41,977 bases of DNA from UBA1715 sp036752345. Lineage in GTDB: Bacteria; Bacteroidota; Bacteroidia; Bacteroidales; UBA1715. Location: positions 1 through 41,977 of the forward strand of contig DAIOSV010000013.1 of assembly GCA_036752345.1 (NCBI GenBank), read 5' to 3'. This document shows, piece by piece, positions 32,971 to 41,539 of the stretch (the stretch's first letter is position 1; the number at the start of each line of letters is the position of its first letter). The translations under genes and the position numbers were made by a program. A model generated the notes under the pieces. The model was not told where the DNA came from. It ran no database searches and was given only the letters and a program-made list of their open reading frames with translations.

Positions 32971-32978
32971 CAAAGGTA
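32971..32978 (-). promoter_or_regulatory. -7 box of ruvX-def-comEC (leaderless candidate)
   Basis: On the minus strand TACCTTTG is an exact consensus, with only CCAC between it and the ATG at 32966. It decides the ruvX start. No -33 TTTG is obvious. Confidence 0.5.
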
Positions 32979-33071
32979 AAAAATTTTGAAGAGAAACTCA
33001 TTTTGACACACGAAATATCCCGAGATGAATTCGAGAGAGAATCCGATTAACCAATTTTAGATGCTGCGTCT

Positions 33072-33794
33072 CTATAATTTATCGTTTACGAAATGTTTGC
33101 ATACTTCTCCGGCTATGATAAAACCAAATGCTGCGGTTACGTGGGCAAGCGAGCCGTTTACTCGTTTCTTTACACCGTCTACTTCCATCAACACCGATTC
33201 GCGCTTAATCTGTTCGCAGCTATATACACAGGGAAATGGTTTTGAAGGCAGTTCGCCTTTGCGCATATTTTTACGTAAACTGCGGGCAAATAAATCATAC
33301 TGCACGTCCCAAAACTCATCGACACGGATTTGTTGCACGGCCATTTTGAGTGCCGCACCCATTGATGAGATGAAGAACGCATCGGTTTTGGTGGCCTCAC
33401 GAATCAGGTGCATTTTGCATTGCATGGTGTCAATGCAGTCTATAATAACATCGTATTCAACAAGTGGGAATGTGTGAGCATTATCAGGCGAATACATCTC
33501 GCTGCGCACGGTAATTTCCACATCGGGATTAATTTCGCGCATGCGCTGTGCCAATACTTCTGCCTTTTTCTGCCCTATGGTTTTGGTTGTTGCCGGAAGT
33601 TGGCGGTTAATGTTCGACTCTACTATGTCGTCAAAATCGACTATGGTAATATGCTGAAAACCGCTACGAACCAAACTTTCAAGACACCAACTGCCTACGC
33701 CGCCTACACCGAATTGAATAATTTTTACCCGACCGAAACGTTCAAGCGTTTCTTTGCCAAGCATTAATTCTATTCGCTGAAACCGTTCAGACAT
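33072..33794 (-). CDS. tcdA: tRNA threonylcarbamoyladenosine dehydratase
   Basis: TcdA/CsdL (240 aa) is a ThiF/E1-like enzyme that uses ATP to cyclise t6A37 in tRNAs that read ANN codons. The ATP site GVGGVGSWCLESLVRSG is at about 29-45, followed by VDFDDIVESNINRQLPA and VIDCIDTMQCK-like blocks, and the conserved PCVYSCEQ with GSLAHVTAAFG near the C-terminus. Length is normal for the short ThiF type. It starts 3 nt after the surA-like gene and is the last gene of the guaB-led unit. Confidence 0.9.
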   Translation of the reverse strand: MSERFQRIELMLGKETLERFGRVKIIQFGVGGVGSWCLESLVRSGFQHITIVDFDDIVESNINRQLPATTKTIGQKKAEVLAQRMREINPDVEITVRSEMYSPDNAHTFPLVEYDVIIDCIDTMQCKMHLIREATKTDAFFISSMGAALKMAVQQIRVDEFWDVQYDLFARSLRKNMRKGELPSKPFPCVYSCEQIKRESVLMEVDGVKKRVNGSLAHVTAAFGFIIAGEVCKHFVNDKL

Positions 33795-33797
33795 GCT

Positions 33798-35120
33798 CTA
33801 CTTGTCTTCAAATCGCAAATCGCATTGTTTGTATTCGTCGCTCTTGATTGACATGAATATTTGGGACTTTTTGTTGCGCATCCATTGGTTCAATACCGAT
33901 TGTTTTTTTGCTTCTAAAGCCAATTCTTTTATATCGGCATAATCGTCAACCAACGAGGCTTTATGTTCGGGTACGTTCGAAACCATTTTGAGTATTTTGT
34001 ACACCTGCGCGCCTTTGTCGTCAAATGTCATAATAGGTTCAGAGATTTCGTTTTGCTTCATATTTCTGAGCGTGTACCACGTTGTTGGCTCTATCATTCC
34101 TTCTTCAAACTTTGGTGTGCCGGTATATGGATTCATGTACAATCCACCGTTTTTGTTTGATTTATCGTCCATTGAATATTTTTGTGCAGCTTTTTCAAAA
34201 CTAAACGTATCGCAGATTGCTTTGCGAACGCTATCGGCTTTAGTATAAGCGGCTTGCATTTCTGCCACGGTAACTTGTGGTTTCACCAAAATATGTTTCA
34301 ATTTGGCTTTCTCTCCTTTAATTTCAACCATTTGAATAACGTGATAGCCGAAATCAGTTTTTACCACACGAGAAATTTCACCTTCTTTCAAACGGAACGC
34401 AACAGCTGCGAATTCAGGCACAAGTTCAGCGCGTGAAATATAATCGCCCAAAAGTCCTCCCATTTTTGCCGATTCTGTGTCGTCGCTGTAGAGCACCGCA
34501 AGTTTTGAGAAATTTTCACCATTGATGGCACGTTGACGAATTTCCTCGGCTTTTTTACGCAACGCCTTGTCTTCTTCGGCCGTCATTTGTGGTTTTATCA
34601 CAATTTGCGCAAACTCATAGCGTGTAGGAATTTTTGGCATGCTATCTTGATGGCTCATGTAGTAAAGGCGTACATCGTTTGGAGAAACTTCAACTTCACC
34701 AATTATGGTATTTTGAACCTTTTGTGCCAATAGTTGATCTTTGATTACAGGCTTCCAATCGTTGCGAATTTCTATCTCTGATTTACCATAAAAAGTTTCC
34801 AATTGCTCCAATCCGCCTTTGGCTCCCGAAAGCGCTTTAATTCTTCTGTCAATCTCTGTATTTATCTCTGCATCAGTTACCTCCAAACTATCAATTTTAG
34901 CTTGGTCAACAAGTAATTTTTGCATTACCATTTCCTTGAAAATGTCGCATTTTTCAGATTTTTCGCCTTGTTGAAGCATAAGTAATTGCTGATTGTCAAC
35001 ATCGGACTGTTTTATCATATCATCGCCAACCACAACAATTATTTGGTCTAACACTTGAGAATATGAATATGATGCAAAAATGAAAAAAGCACCAAATAGC
35101 AGTAATTTCTTGTAATTCAT
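33798..35120 (-). CDS. surA: SurA-like periplasmic peptidyl-prolyl isomerase/chaperone
   Basis: This 440-residue exported protein starts MNYKKLLLFGAFFIFASYSYSQ (signal peptide). The N-terminal SurA chaperone helices (about 25-150: VVGDDMIKQSDVDNQQ, EINTEIDRRI) are followed by two parvulin PPIase domains: TRYEFAQIVIKPQ...GGLLGDYISRAELVPEF...GYHVIQMVEI, then AKLKHILVKPQ...KNGGLYMNPYTG. It should fold and escort outer-membrane barrels. The start at 35120 is the first ATG; the in-frame TTG at 35147 would overlap the upstream gene. It is the third of three SurA-like genes in a row. Confidence 0.88.
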   Translation of the reverse strand: MNYKKLLLFGAFFIFASYSYSQVLDQIIVVVGDDMIKQSDVDNQQLLMLQQGEKSEKCDIFKEMVMQKLLVDQAKIDSLEVTDAEINTEIDRRIKALSGAKGGLEQLETFYGKSEIEIRNDWKPVIKDQLLAQKVQNTIIGEVEVSPNDVRLYYMSHQDSMPKIPTRYEFAQIVIKPQMTAEEDKALRKKAEEIRQRAINGENFSKLAVLYSDDTESAKMGGLLGDYISRAELVPEFAAVAFRLKEGEISRVVKTDFGYHVIQMVEIKGEKAKLKHILVKPQVTVAEMQAAYTKADSVRKAICDTFSFEKAAQKYSMDDKSNKNGGLYMNPYTGTPKFEEGMIEPTTWYTLRNMKQNEISEPIMTFDDKGAQVYKILKMVSNVPEHKASLVDDYADIKELALEAKKQSVLNQWMRNKKSQIFMSIKSDEYKQCDLRFEDK

Positions 35121-35130
35121 AGTTGTAGTT

Positions 35131-35973
35131 TTAATAATATACTTCAAATTGTCGTCTATGCGAAGCTTCTTGATAAATTTTGTTTCGCATGGTTTTCAAC
35201 AATTCAACTTTTCGAGATTGCAATATAACCTTTGCAATTTTATCATGAACCAATTCTACCGGCATAGGACTACCGGCGCTCAACGACTCTTCAATTCTTA
35301 CAAAATATACATTTGAAGTATCCTGTAATTTCGCACCATTTCTTGTAAACACCTCTTCACGAACACCGAAGGGGAGTTCTTGTTTCATTGCATCTAAATC
35401 GACCCACGTATTGGCAAATGAAAATTTCTGGCAATGCATGAAACAGTAGTTTTTCAATTCATCCAACGCATCGTCCCTTTTTGAAAAAAACAAATCTTCT
35501 ACAACTTTAATATCTTCTTTCTTTTCTTTTGGAAATACTATCATTGTTGGTTTCACAACAGGAGAAGACAATATAAATTCATTACTGTGTTTTGCATAAT
35601 ATTCGTCAATTTCTTTTTGCGGAATCAAGGTATCAAGTTTTTGCATAAGAAACATCTGTTCGTACGTGTTTATGTACAACTCTTTGCGAAAACGCTTTAC
35701 TTGATTTAGCAACACGCTGTCGTCATCGGGAATATTTTCGTCTGCTTTTTCGTACAATAACGTAAAATGCAACCAATCATCCACGTAATTCTTGACAAAC
35801 GTCACACTATCTTCAGCTGACAATGAAATGGGCATAGCCGAAATCACTTCGTCTTTATACAAAACGTGATCACTCGTTTTTGCTATTAATTCTCGAGTTC
35901 CTTGCTGGGCATGTTTACACGAAACCGCAAGAACCGCAAGCATAAAGTACATATATATTTTCACATATTTCAT
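35131..35973 (-). CDS. Lipoprotein of the PPIase/SurA-like group, without a clear isomerase domain
   Basis: This 280-residue lipoprotein (lipobox LAVSC, lipid Cys19) has an N-terminal SurA_N-like helical part (YKDEVISAMPISLSAEDSVTFVKNYVDDW). The middle, where a parvulin domain should be, is divergent: I see IDEYYAKHSNEF and VYFVRIEESL, but no GGxLG signature. It may be a chaperone-only relative. The ATG overlaps the stop of the larger PPIase (ATGA), and it ends 10 nt before surA, so all three are coupled. Confidence 0.72.
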   Translation of the reverse strand: MKYVKIYMYFMLAVLAVSCKHAQQGTRELIAKTSDHVLYKDEVISAMPISLSAEDSVTFVKNYVDDWLHFTLLYEKADENIPDDDSVLLNQVKRFRKELYINTYEQMFLMQKLDTLIPQKEIDEYYAKHSNEFILSSPVVKPTMIVFPKEKKEDIKVVEDLFFSKRDDALDELKNYCFMHCQKFSFANTWVDLDAMKQELPFGVREEVFTRNGAKLQDTSNVYFVRIEESLSAGSPMPVELVHDKIAKVILQSRKVELLKTMRNKIYQEASHRRQFEVYY

Positions 35974-38039
35974 AACAGGTACGATTTGAGTTGTTCAACG
36001 ACAGCAGATTTTTTCTCTATCGTATGTCGTTTTTGCAAAGAATTCAACCACAATCGTTCTATTTCTTTTTGATAATCTAATAATAACTGCGATTTTGCTT
36101 CTTCTATTGTTTGCTGACGACTTTCTAATTCATAATATTTTACATGTACCTGATTTCCCGAATACACAATTTCATCGGGCATAATACATTGATTCTTATA
36201 GCGGGCAGGACAATTGGTCTCTATTATATCTTCGGGCTTACGCAATGGTTCTTTTTTGTCAACATCAATAGCGTTGGCATATTTTGCATTGATAGTATTC
36301 AAAATATATAATTGCGGTGAACCAAGCGATTCGTAGTATGCTATTTTATTGGCATCTTTCAACTTAACTTCCTGATTCCCATACCATAACAACTGCTTGC
36401 TCAGTAATTTTTGAACCTTGGGATACTCTTTCATGTTGTTGATAGTGAAAACAACCGACTCCTCACGTTGTGGCGTGATATACTTTTCTTTATTTTGACT
36501 GAAAAAGAAACGCATGCCAACCGAGTCTTGCTCTGCGGCTTCCAAAACTTCACGTTTAACCAACTCATACACAATCATGCCATCATGATATTCTTCCATG
36601 GTGTATTGAAAATCCTTGTCATTTTTCTGCAAATCTTGCATTGCGGCAAGTTCAAGCTTGCGTAGCACATAGTCGTTATAACGAATACGCACCACCATAT
36701 CTTTGTTGTGCACATCACGCAAACGATTCGCTTGAATAGCTTGCAAGTAACTGAAAAACTCGTTTCTGCCATAGTTTTTGCCTGAAATTTGGAACAGCGT
36801 CACATCGTCTTCGAACTTTGGAGCAGTCCATTTTCCTAACAAAATTGAAGCATCAACGTATTGCATGCAGCGCTCTAATTCTTCACGATTTTCGCTAAAA
36901 CCGAGCGATTGTTTCATTTTATTCTCGTAGTATCTATTCACTACCGAACTGCGACTCGGATCGTTTTCTATACGTTTTGCGTAGCCGTTGCGATATGCTT
37001 CAAAACCCGGCAACTCCATTACGTACAAACGTTGCACTATTGCATAGCCATACGGCAACAACAGAGGTTTGGAATATTCTCCATCGGTTTGCATTGCAAA
37101 GAGCGTTTCCTTGATTTCACGGCTGTAGGGCATACCATTGTCAATAAGCCCAAGCACGCCTTTGTTTTGTCGCAAGTTTTCGTTCAGATTGTAGCGATTA
37201 CTCAAAGTATCGAAAGGAACACCTGCCTGCAATTGCTTATATACACTGTCAATCGTAGTTTTTGCTTTGTTCCAACCAATTGTGTCGTTTGTTTCAGGGT
37301 AAATTAAAATAATTGCAGCATCAACCGCACCTTTGGTAGCACGCTTTCCAAGTACTTTCAGAAAATACCAACCTTCTTCGGTACGAACAGTCACCGTCTC
37401 TCCCACTTTTGCATTATAAAGAGCTTCCTCATATTCATAGGGCGAAACCATTGCTGTTATAAATCCAACATTTCCATTGAATTGCTTGCTTAAATTATCA
37501 TCGGAATACTTTTGAACGCATTCTTCAAACGATGCTCCGTTTTGCAACTTTTCTTTAACATCTCGCATTCTATTCCATGCGGCCAAAGTGTCTTTCGGAG
37601 AATCGTTTACATTTGATTTTATAAAAATATGAGCCACTTCATAATCCGAATGCAATCGGTCGTATTCTTGCTTGACCATATTTTCGCGCATTTTTTCAGA
37701 GCCACCATACATCTTATCATGCGCGGTCATTTTGTAATATTTGAAAAGTTCATCACGAAAGGCCCTCGTTGTATCAAGCTGCATATGTTCAGCCTCGGCG
37801 ACTTTCAACTTGTACTCTATAAACTTGTCTACATATGCATTGAGCGACATAGTATCAGAATTGCCGAGAGCATTATATTTGGTATAGAACCAAATAAAAT
37901 CGCCCACAGAAAAATCCGTAGAATCAACGCAAACAATCGTTGATTTTATAACAGAGTCAGGAATTTGAAGTCTTTCTTGTGAAAATGAGATGAAAGAAAC
38001 AAAAAGAAATACCAGTAATACAAATGGTCGTTTCTTCAT
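35970..38039 (-). CDS. Large periplasmic PPIC-type peptidyl-prolyl isomerase
   Basis: This 689-residue exported protein has signal peptide MKKRPFVLLVFLFVSFISFSQ, an N-terminal helical chaperone part and two parvulin-like domains (about 115-225: SDYEVAHIFIK...NGNVGFITAMVSPYEYEEALYNAKVGE; about 228-335: AAIILIYPET...NKGVLGLIDNGMPYSREIKE), followed by a ~350-residue Bacteroidota-specific region of unknown fold. The start at 38039 is the first ATG; an in-frame GTG at 38051 overlaps guaB. The gene lies 4 nt after guaB. It probably helps fold outer-membrane proteins. Confidence 0.82.
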   Translation of the reverse strand: MKKRPFVLLVFLFVSFISFSQERLQIPDSVIKSTIVCVDSTDFSVGDFIWFYTKYNALGNSDTMSLNAYVDKFIEYKLKVAEAEHMQLDTTRAFRDELFKYYKMTAHDKMYGGSEKMRENMVKQEYDRLHSDYEVAHIFIKSNVNDSPKDTLAAWNRMRDVKEKLQNGASFEECVQKYSDDNLSKQFNGNVGFITAMVSPYEYEEALYNAKVGETVTVRTEEGWYFLKVLGKRATKGAVDAAIILIYPETNDTIGWNKAKTTIDSVYKQLQAGVPFDTLSNRYNLNENLRQNKGVLGLIDNGMPYSREIKETLFAMQTDGEYSKPLLLPYGYAIVQRLYVMELPGFEAYRNGYAKRIENDPSRSSVVNRYYENKMKQSLGFSENREELERCMQYVDASILLGKWTAPKFEDDVTLFQISGKNYGRNEFFSYLQAIQANRLRDVHNKDMVVRIRYNDYVLRKLELAAMQDLQKNDKDFQYTMEEYHDGMIVYELVKREVLEAAEQDSVGMRFFFSQNKEKYITPQREESVVFTINNMKEYPKVQKLLSKQLLWYGNQEVKLKDANKIAYYESLGSPQLYILNTINAKYANAIDVDKKEPLRKPEDIIETNCPARYKNQCIMPDEIVYSGNQVHVKYYELESRQQTIEEAKSQLLLDYQKEIERLWLNSLQKRHTIEKKSAVVEQLKSYLL

Positions 38040-38043
38040 ATCA

Positions 38044-39516
38044 CTATTCACGGCTATAGTTTGGCGCTTCGCGAGTAATAGTTACATCATGTGGATGACT
38101 CTCGGTGTAACCAGCATTCGTGATTTTCACAAACTTAACACGATGCAATTCATCAATTGTAGGAGCACCGCAGTATCCCATACCTGAACGAAGACCGCCC
38201 ATAAGTTGATAAACCTCTTCAGCCAAGGTTCCACGATATGGAACACGAGCTACGATACCTTCAGGAACGAGTTTCTTCACATCGGTTTCGTTGTCTTGGA
38301 AATAACGGTCTTTTGACCCTTGTTGCATAGCTTCCAAAGAACCCATACCACGATATGCCTTGAATTTACGACCTTGGTATATAATTGTTTCGCCTGGAGA
38401 TTCTTCCAAACCGGCAAACAAAGAGCCTAACATTACCGAACTTGCACCGGCCGCAAGAGCTTTCACAATATCACCAGAATAACGAATACCACCATCGGCA
38501 ATAATTGGAACTCCCGAACCTTGCAATGCTTCGGCTACATCAAACACAGCTGACAACTGAGGCACGCCAATACCGGCAATGATACGAGTTGTACAAATTG
38601 AACCAGGACCTATACCAACTTTTACTGCATCGGCACCGGCTTCTACCAATGCTTTTGCAGCTTCGGCAGTTGCTATATTTCCGGCAATAAAATCTACCTG
38701 AGGATACATTTGTTTTGCTTTGCGTACCGTATCAATTACACCTTTTGAATGACCATGAGCAGTATCAATTACTACTACATCAACATCGGCTTGCACCAAT
38801 GCCTCCAAACGCTCGAACGTGTTAGATGTAACACCAATAGTAGCACCTACGCGCAATCTCCCTTTTTCGTCTTTGCACGCATGTGGGTTGTTGATTGCTT
38901 TAAAAATATCTTTGTACGTCAATAAACCTACCAACAATCCTTTATCATCAACCACCGGAAGTTTTTCAATTTTATTTTCCTGTAAAATTTCTGCAGCTTT
39001 TGATACATCATCACCCTGTTTGATGGTTACCAAATTGTCTCTGGTCATTACTTCAGAAATCAATTTCTTTTTATCTGAAACAAAACGCAAGTCACGGTTT
39101 GTAACAATTCCAACAAGTTTACGGTTTTCGTCAACTACCGGAATACCACCGATTCTAAATTCGTGCATCAAATTAAGAGCATCCGCAACTTTTGCTGAAG
39201 GCACAATTGTGATAGGGTCGTAAATCATACCATTTTCACAACGTTTTACGCGTTTCACTTCCAACACTTGCTGCTCTATTGTCATATTTTTATGGATAAT
39301 TCCAATTCCTCCTTCACGAGCAAGTGCAATTGCCAAACGAGAATCAGTAATGGTATCCATTGCTGCCGAAACGATTGGACAATTTAAAGAGATATTGCGT
39401 GTTAATTTTGTTGAGATATTTACTTGATATGGCAACACCTCTGAATAACGAGGTATAATCAACACATCGTCGAAGGTTAAACCTTCTCCAATAATTCGAT
39501 CCGTTTTATATGACAT
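38044..39516 (-). CDS. guaB: Inosine-5'-monophosphate dehydrogenase
   Basis: GuaB (490 aa) oxidises IMP to XMP, the committed step to GTP. The barrel contains TFDDVLIIPRYSEVLP, AAMDTITDSRLAIALAREGGIGIIHKN, the catalytic Cys308 in GIGPGSICTTRI, and IADGGIRYSGDIVKAL. Two CBS domains sit at about 95-210 (VVDENRKLVGIVTNRDLRF, VVDDKGLLVGLLTYKDI), the usual site of nucleotide control. The C-terminal flap YRGMGSLEAM is present. It heads an operon with three periplasmic chaperone genes and tcdA and has its own promoter. Confidence 0.98.
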   Translation of the reverse strand: MSYKTDRIIGEGLTFDDVLIIPRYSEVLPYQVNISTKLTRNISLNCPIVSAAMDTITDSRLAIALAREGGIGIIHKNMTIEQQVLEVKRVKRCENGMIYDPITIVPSAKVADALNLMHEFRIGGIPVVDENRKLVGIVTNRDLRFVSDKKKLISEVMTRDNLVTIKQGDDVSKAAEILQENKIEKLPVVDDKGLLVGLLTYKDIFKAINNPHACKDEKGRLRVGATIGVTSNTFERLEALVQADVDVVVIDTAHGHSKGVIDTVRKAKQMYPQVDFIAGNIATAEAAKALVEAGADAVKVGIGPGSICTTRIIAGIGVPQLSAVFDVAEALQGSGVPIIADGGIRYSGDIVKALAAGASSVMLGSLFAGLEESPGETIIYQGRKFKAYRGMGSLEAMQQGSKDRYFQDNETDVKKLVPEGIVARVPYRGTLAEEVYQLMGGLRSGMGYCGAPTIDELHRVKFVKITNAGYTESHPHDVTITREAPNYSRE

Positions 39517-39537
39517 AGTCTTGATTTTTTAATTGAG

Positions 39538-39568
39538 CAAAAATATAGAAATTTCCGTTTATCTCAAA
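39538..39568 (-). promoter_or_regulatory. guaB operon promoter
   Basis: On the minus strand TTTG (39568-39565), a 19-nt spacer and TATTTTTG (39545-39538), both exact. It lies just after the coaD stop, so guaB is expressed separately from coaD. Confidence 0.7.
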
Positions 39569-39572
39569 AAAA

Positions 39573-40043
39573 TTACGCCTTGTTGGTAATTTTTAACGGA
39601 ACATATTTTGAAACGTCTGCTCCATACGACAACAACTCTCTCACGATTGACGACGAAATGTGCGAAAACTCAGGAGGAGTAACGAAGAAAACGGTTTCTA
39701 TTCCGGCTATTTCTTTGTTGGTTTGGGCTATCGATTGTTCGTACTGAAAATCGCTCGCATTGCGTAGCCCGCGAATAAGATACTGAGCACCTTGTTGCTT
39801 GCAAAAATCTACCGTGAGTGAGGTGTAACTTGCAACACGAACCGCGGTATTTGCTCCATAGAGTGTTTTTACATACTCAATTCGTTGCTCAACCGTCATA
39901 AAACCCTGTTTTTCAGAATTATGGCCAATAGCCACAATTACCTCATCGAATAATGGCAATGCCATATCGAGCACCGCTTTGTGGCCGTTGGTAAACGGAT
40001 CAAAACTCCCTGCAAACACTGCTATTTTTCGTTGTTGATTCAT
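39573..40043 (-). CDS. coaD: Phosphopantetheine adenylyltransferase
   Basis: CoaD (156 aa) joins ATP and 4'-phosphopantetheine to dephospho-CoA, the penultimate step to coenzyme A. Motifs: AVFAGSFDPFTNGHKAVLDMA with the T/HxGH-type nucleotidyl site (TNGH), YLIRGLRNASDFQYEQ, and ISSSIVRELLSYGADVSKYVP. Length is normal. It is divergent from thrH with a 136-nt spacer and followed 57 nt later by guaB with a separate promoter. Confidence 0.96.
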   Translation of the reverse strand: MNQQRKIAVFAGSFDPFTNGHKAVLDMALPLFDEVIVAIGHNSEKQGFMTVEQRIEYVKTLYGANTAVRVASYTSLTVDFCKQQGAQYLIRGLRNASDFQYEQSIAQTNKEIAGIETVFFVTPPEFSHISSSIVRELLSYGADVSKYVPLKITNKA

Positions 40044-40112
40044 ATCATTTCCTCATGAAACATTCGCAATAATACGAAAAAAAATCAAAGGCGAATGCAA
40101 TTCACCTCTACC

Positions 40113-40147
40113 AATAACTCATAACGCATAACTCATAAACCATAACT
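40113..40147. repeat. Heptamer tandem array upstream of thrH
   Basis: Five consecutive 7-nt units, (A/C)ATAACT, CATAACG, CATAACT, CATAAAC and CATAACT, end 8 nt before the thrH -7 box. The period and position could suit a repeated protein-binding site or a slippage-prone switch. Confidence 0.6.
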
Positions 40148-40154
40148 TTTTTCT

Positions 40155-40162
40155 TATCTTTG
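40155..40162 (+). promoter_or_regulatory. -7 box of thrH
   Basis: TATCTTTG is an exact TAnnTTTG match, 17 nt before the ATG at 40180. The -33 position falls within the heptamer array and has no clear TTG. Confidence 0.5.
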
Positions 40163-40179
40163 CAAAAAAAATTACAAAT

Positions 40180-40788
40180 ATGTGGGTTGTATGCTCTGAT
40201 TTAGAAGGCGTTTGGGTTCCCGAAGTTTGGATAAACGTCGCAAAAAAGACCGGTATTGATTCGTTAAAATTAACGACACGCGATATTCAAGACTATGATA
40301 AATTAATGAAATATCGTCTCGAAATACTTGACGAACACAAACTTACGATTCACGACATACAGCAGGTAATTTCCACCATTCATCCGTTTGAAGGTGCATT
40401 GGAGTTCACAAAATGGTTGCGCGAAGTGAGCCGTTTTGTGGTTGTTTCCGACACATTTGTAGAATTTGCAAAACCACTGATGGCGCAGTTAGACGACCCA
40501 TTTATTTTGTGTCACTCATTGGAGATAGACAACAACGGTCGCATTACCAACTACAAATTGCGCCAAGCTGATCCAAAACGTCACACGGTGGAAGCCTTTC
40601 AGAGCATGAATTTCAAAGTGCTTGCATTTGGCGACTCATACAACGACGTTTCTATGCTAAAAAAAGCCGACGTAGGCATACTTTATTGCCCTCCACAAAA
40701 TGTTATTGATGAATTTCCGGAGCTTCCCGTTGCTCGTAACTACGATGAATTGAAAGCTTTGATAGAACAACATATTTACGAAGACTAA
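40180..40788 (+). CDS. thrH: ThrH-type phosphoserine phosphatase / homoserine phosphotransferase
   Basis: ThrH (202 aa) is a HAD-fold enzyme that can dephosphorylate phosphoserine and transfer phosphate to homoserine. The first HAD motif reads CSDLEGVWVPEVW (nucleophile Asp in DLEG, the ThrH variant with PE following), motif II is VVVSDTFVEFAKPL, and motif III/IV is LAFGDSYNDVSMLKKAD. The 202-aa length fits ThrH, not the longer SerB. The stop overlaps the next ATG (TAATG), so the pair is coupled. It is preceded by a -7 box and a heptamer repeat array. Confidence 0.88.
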   Translation: MWVVCSDLEGVWVPEVWINVAKKTGIDSLKLTTRDIQDYDKLMKYRLEILDEHKLTIHDIQQVISTIHPFEGALEFTKWLREVSRFVVVSDTFVEFAKPLMAQLDDPFILCHSLEIDNNGRITNYKLRQADPKRHTVEAFQSMNFKVLAFGDSYNDVSMLKKADVGILYCPPQNVIDEFPELPVARNYDELKALIEQHIYED

Positions 40789-41216
40789 TGGCAGAAGCTT
40801 TTCCAAAAAAAATAACAACGTTTCTCAAAGAGCACCACGTAATAACGATTGCAACCTGCGAGGGCTCGCAACCATGGTGTTTCAATGCATTTTATGTTTT
40901 CGACGAAGAAACACAATCATTTATTTTCACCTCGCACAACGACACGCGCCATGTGCAAGAAGCGCTAAAAAACCAAACCGTTGCGGGCAGTGTCGTTCTT
41001 GAAACGAGCAACGTTGCCAAAGTTCAAGGTTTGCAATTTACCGGGAACATGCTTCTTTGCGAAGGAGAAATGGAAACGAGAGCGAACAAATTGTACATCA
41101 AGAAATTCCCATTTGCCACACTTACACCCAAAACATTATGGCGAATAGAAATTTCTTCGGCAAAAATGACCGACAACACTCTCGGATTTGGGAAAAAGCT
41201 TACGTGGGATAGATAA
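40788..41216 (+). CDS. YhbP-like pyridoxamine-5'-phosphate-oxidase-fold protein
   Basis: This 142-residue protein has the split-barrel flavin-binding fold of the PNPOx-like YhbP/UPF0306 group: IATCEGSQPWCFNAFYVFDEE near the N-terminus, FIFTSHNDTRHVQEALKN, and VAGSVVLETSNVAKVQGLQFTG. The C-terminal block LWRIEISSAKMTDNTLGFGKKLTW also fits. It probably binds FMN or a related cofactor, but the substrate is unknown. It is translationally coupled to thrH by a 1-nt overlap and is the last gene before the tRNA. Confidence 0.82.
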   Translation: MAEAFPKKITTFLKEHHVITIATCEGSQPWCFNAFYVFDEETQSFIFTSHNDTRHVQEALKNQTVAGSVVLETSNVAKVQGLQFTGNMLLCEGEMETRANKLYIKKFPFATLTPKTLWRIEISSAKMTDNTLGFGKKLTWDR

Positions 41217-41263
41217 CCTCTGCAGTTTTATTGGCAACGCACGGGAACACGTGTATTTTTCAG

Positions 41264-41311
41264 CAGAAATGGTGAGGTTTGACTAATCGACCTTATCTCA
41301 CAAAATTTCTG
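41264..41311 (+). repeat. Imperfect hairpin after the YhbP-like gene
   Basis: CAGAAAT (41264-41270) pairs with ATTTCTG (41305-41311), enclosing GTGAG/CTCAC (41272-41276/41297-41301). There is no U-tract. It may help end the thrH transcript or be incidental. Confidence 0.3.
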
Positions 41312-41342
41312 ATTGAAACGGCTATATAATCCAAATATTTTA

Positions 41343-41350
41343 TACTTTTG
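41343..41350 (+). promoter_or_regulatory. -7 box of the tRNA-Thr gene
   Basis: TACTTTTG is an exact consensus match, 11 nt before the tRNA 5' end at 41362. It fits a short precursor leader. No clear -33 box. Confidence 0.5.
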
Positions 41351-41361
41351 TTTTCGATTAC

Positions 41362-41433
41362 GCCTTTTTAGCTCAGTGGTAGAGCACTTCACTCGTAATG
41401 AAGGGGTCGCGAGTCCGACTCTCGCAAAAGGCT
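41362..41433 (+). tRNA. tRNA-Thr (anticodon CGU)
   Basis: The cloverleaf folds fully: acceptor GCCTTTT/AAAAGGC, D-arm GCTC/GAGC, anticodon stem CTTCA/TGAAG with loop CTCGTAA giving anticodon CGT, and T-arm GCGAG/CTCGC with loop TCCGACT. The discriminator is T and the CCA end is not encoded. It reads ACG threonine codons. A -7 box precedes it and a terminator follows, so it is a single-gene unit. Confidence 0.95.
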
Positions 41434-41436
41434 CTC

Positions 41437-41476
41437 AAAGAAAGCCTATCTCGCGTGATAGGTTTTCTTTCTTCAA
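41437..41476 (+). terminator. Terminator after tRNA-Thr
   Basis: AAAGAAAGCCTATC (41437-41450) pairs with GATAGGTTTTCTTT (41457-41470) over 14 positions with one G-U, around loop TCGCGT, then CTTC. The T-rich 3' arm acts as the U-tract. Confidence 0.7.
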
Positions 41477-41539
41477 AAAAGCATTATTATTTCAGCAAAT
41501 CACAAAAAACATTTTAAAACTCCTAAAAAAACAAAAAAA

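Noticed and set aside
40113..40147. Heptamer array as a CRISPR
   Set aside because: Units are 7 nt with no spacers, and no cas gene is present.
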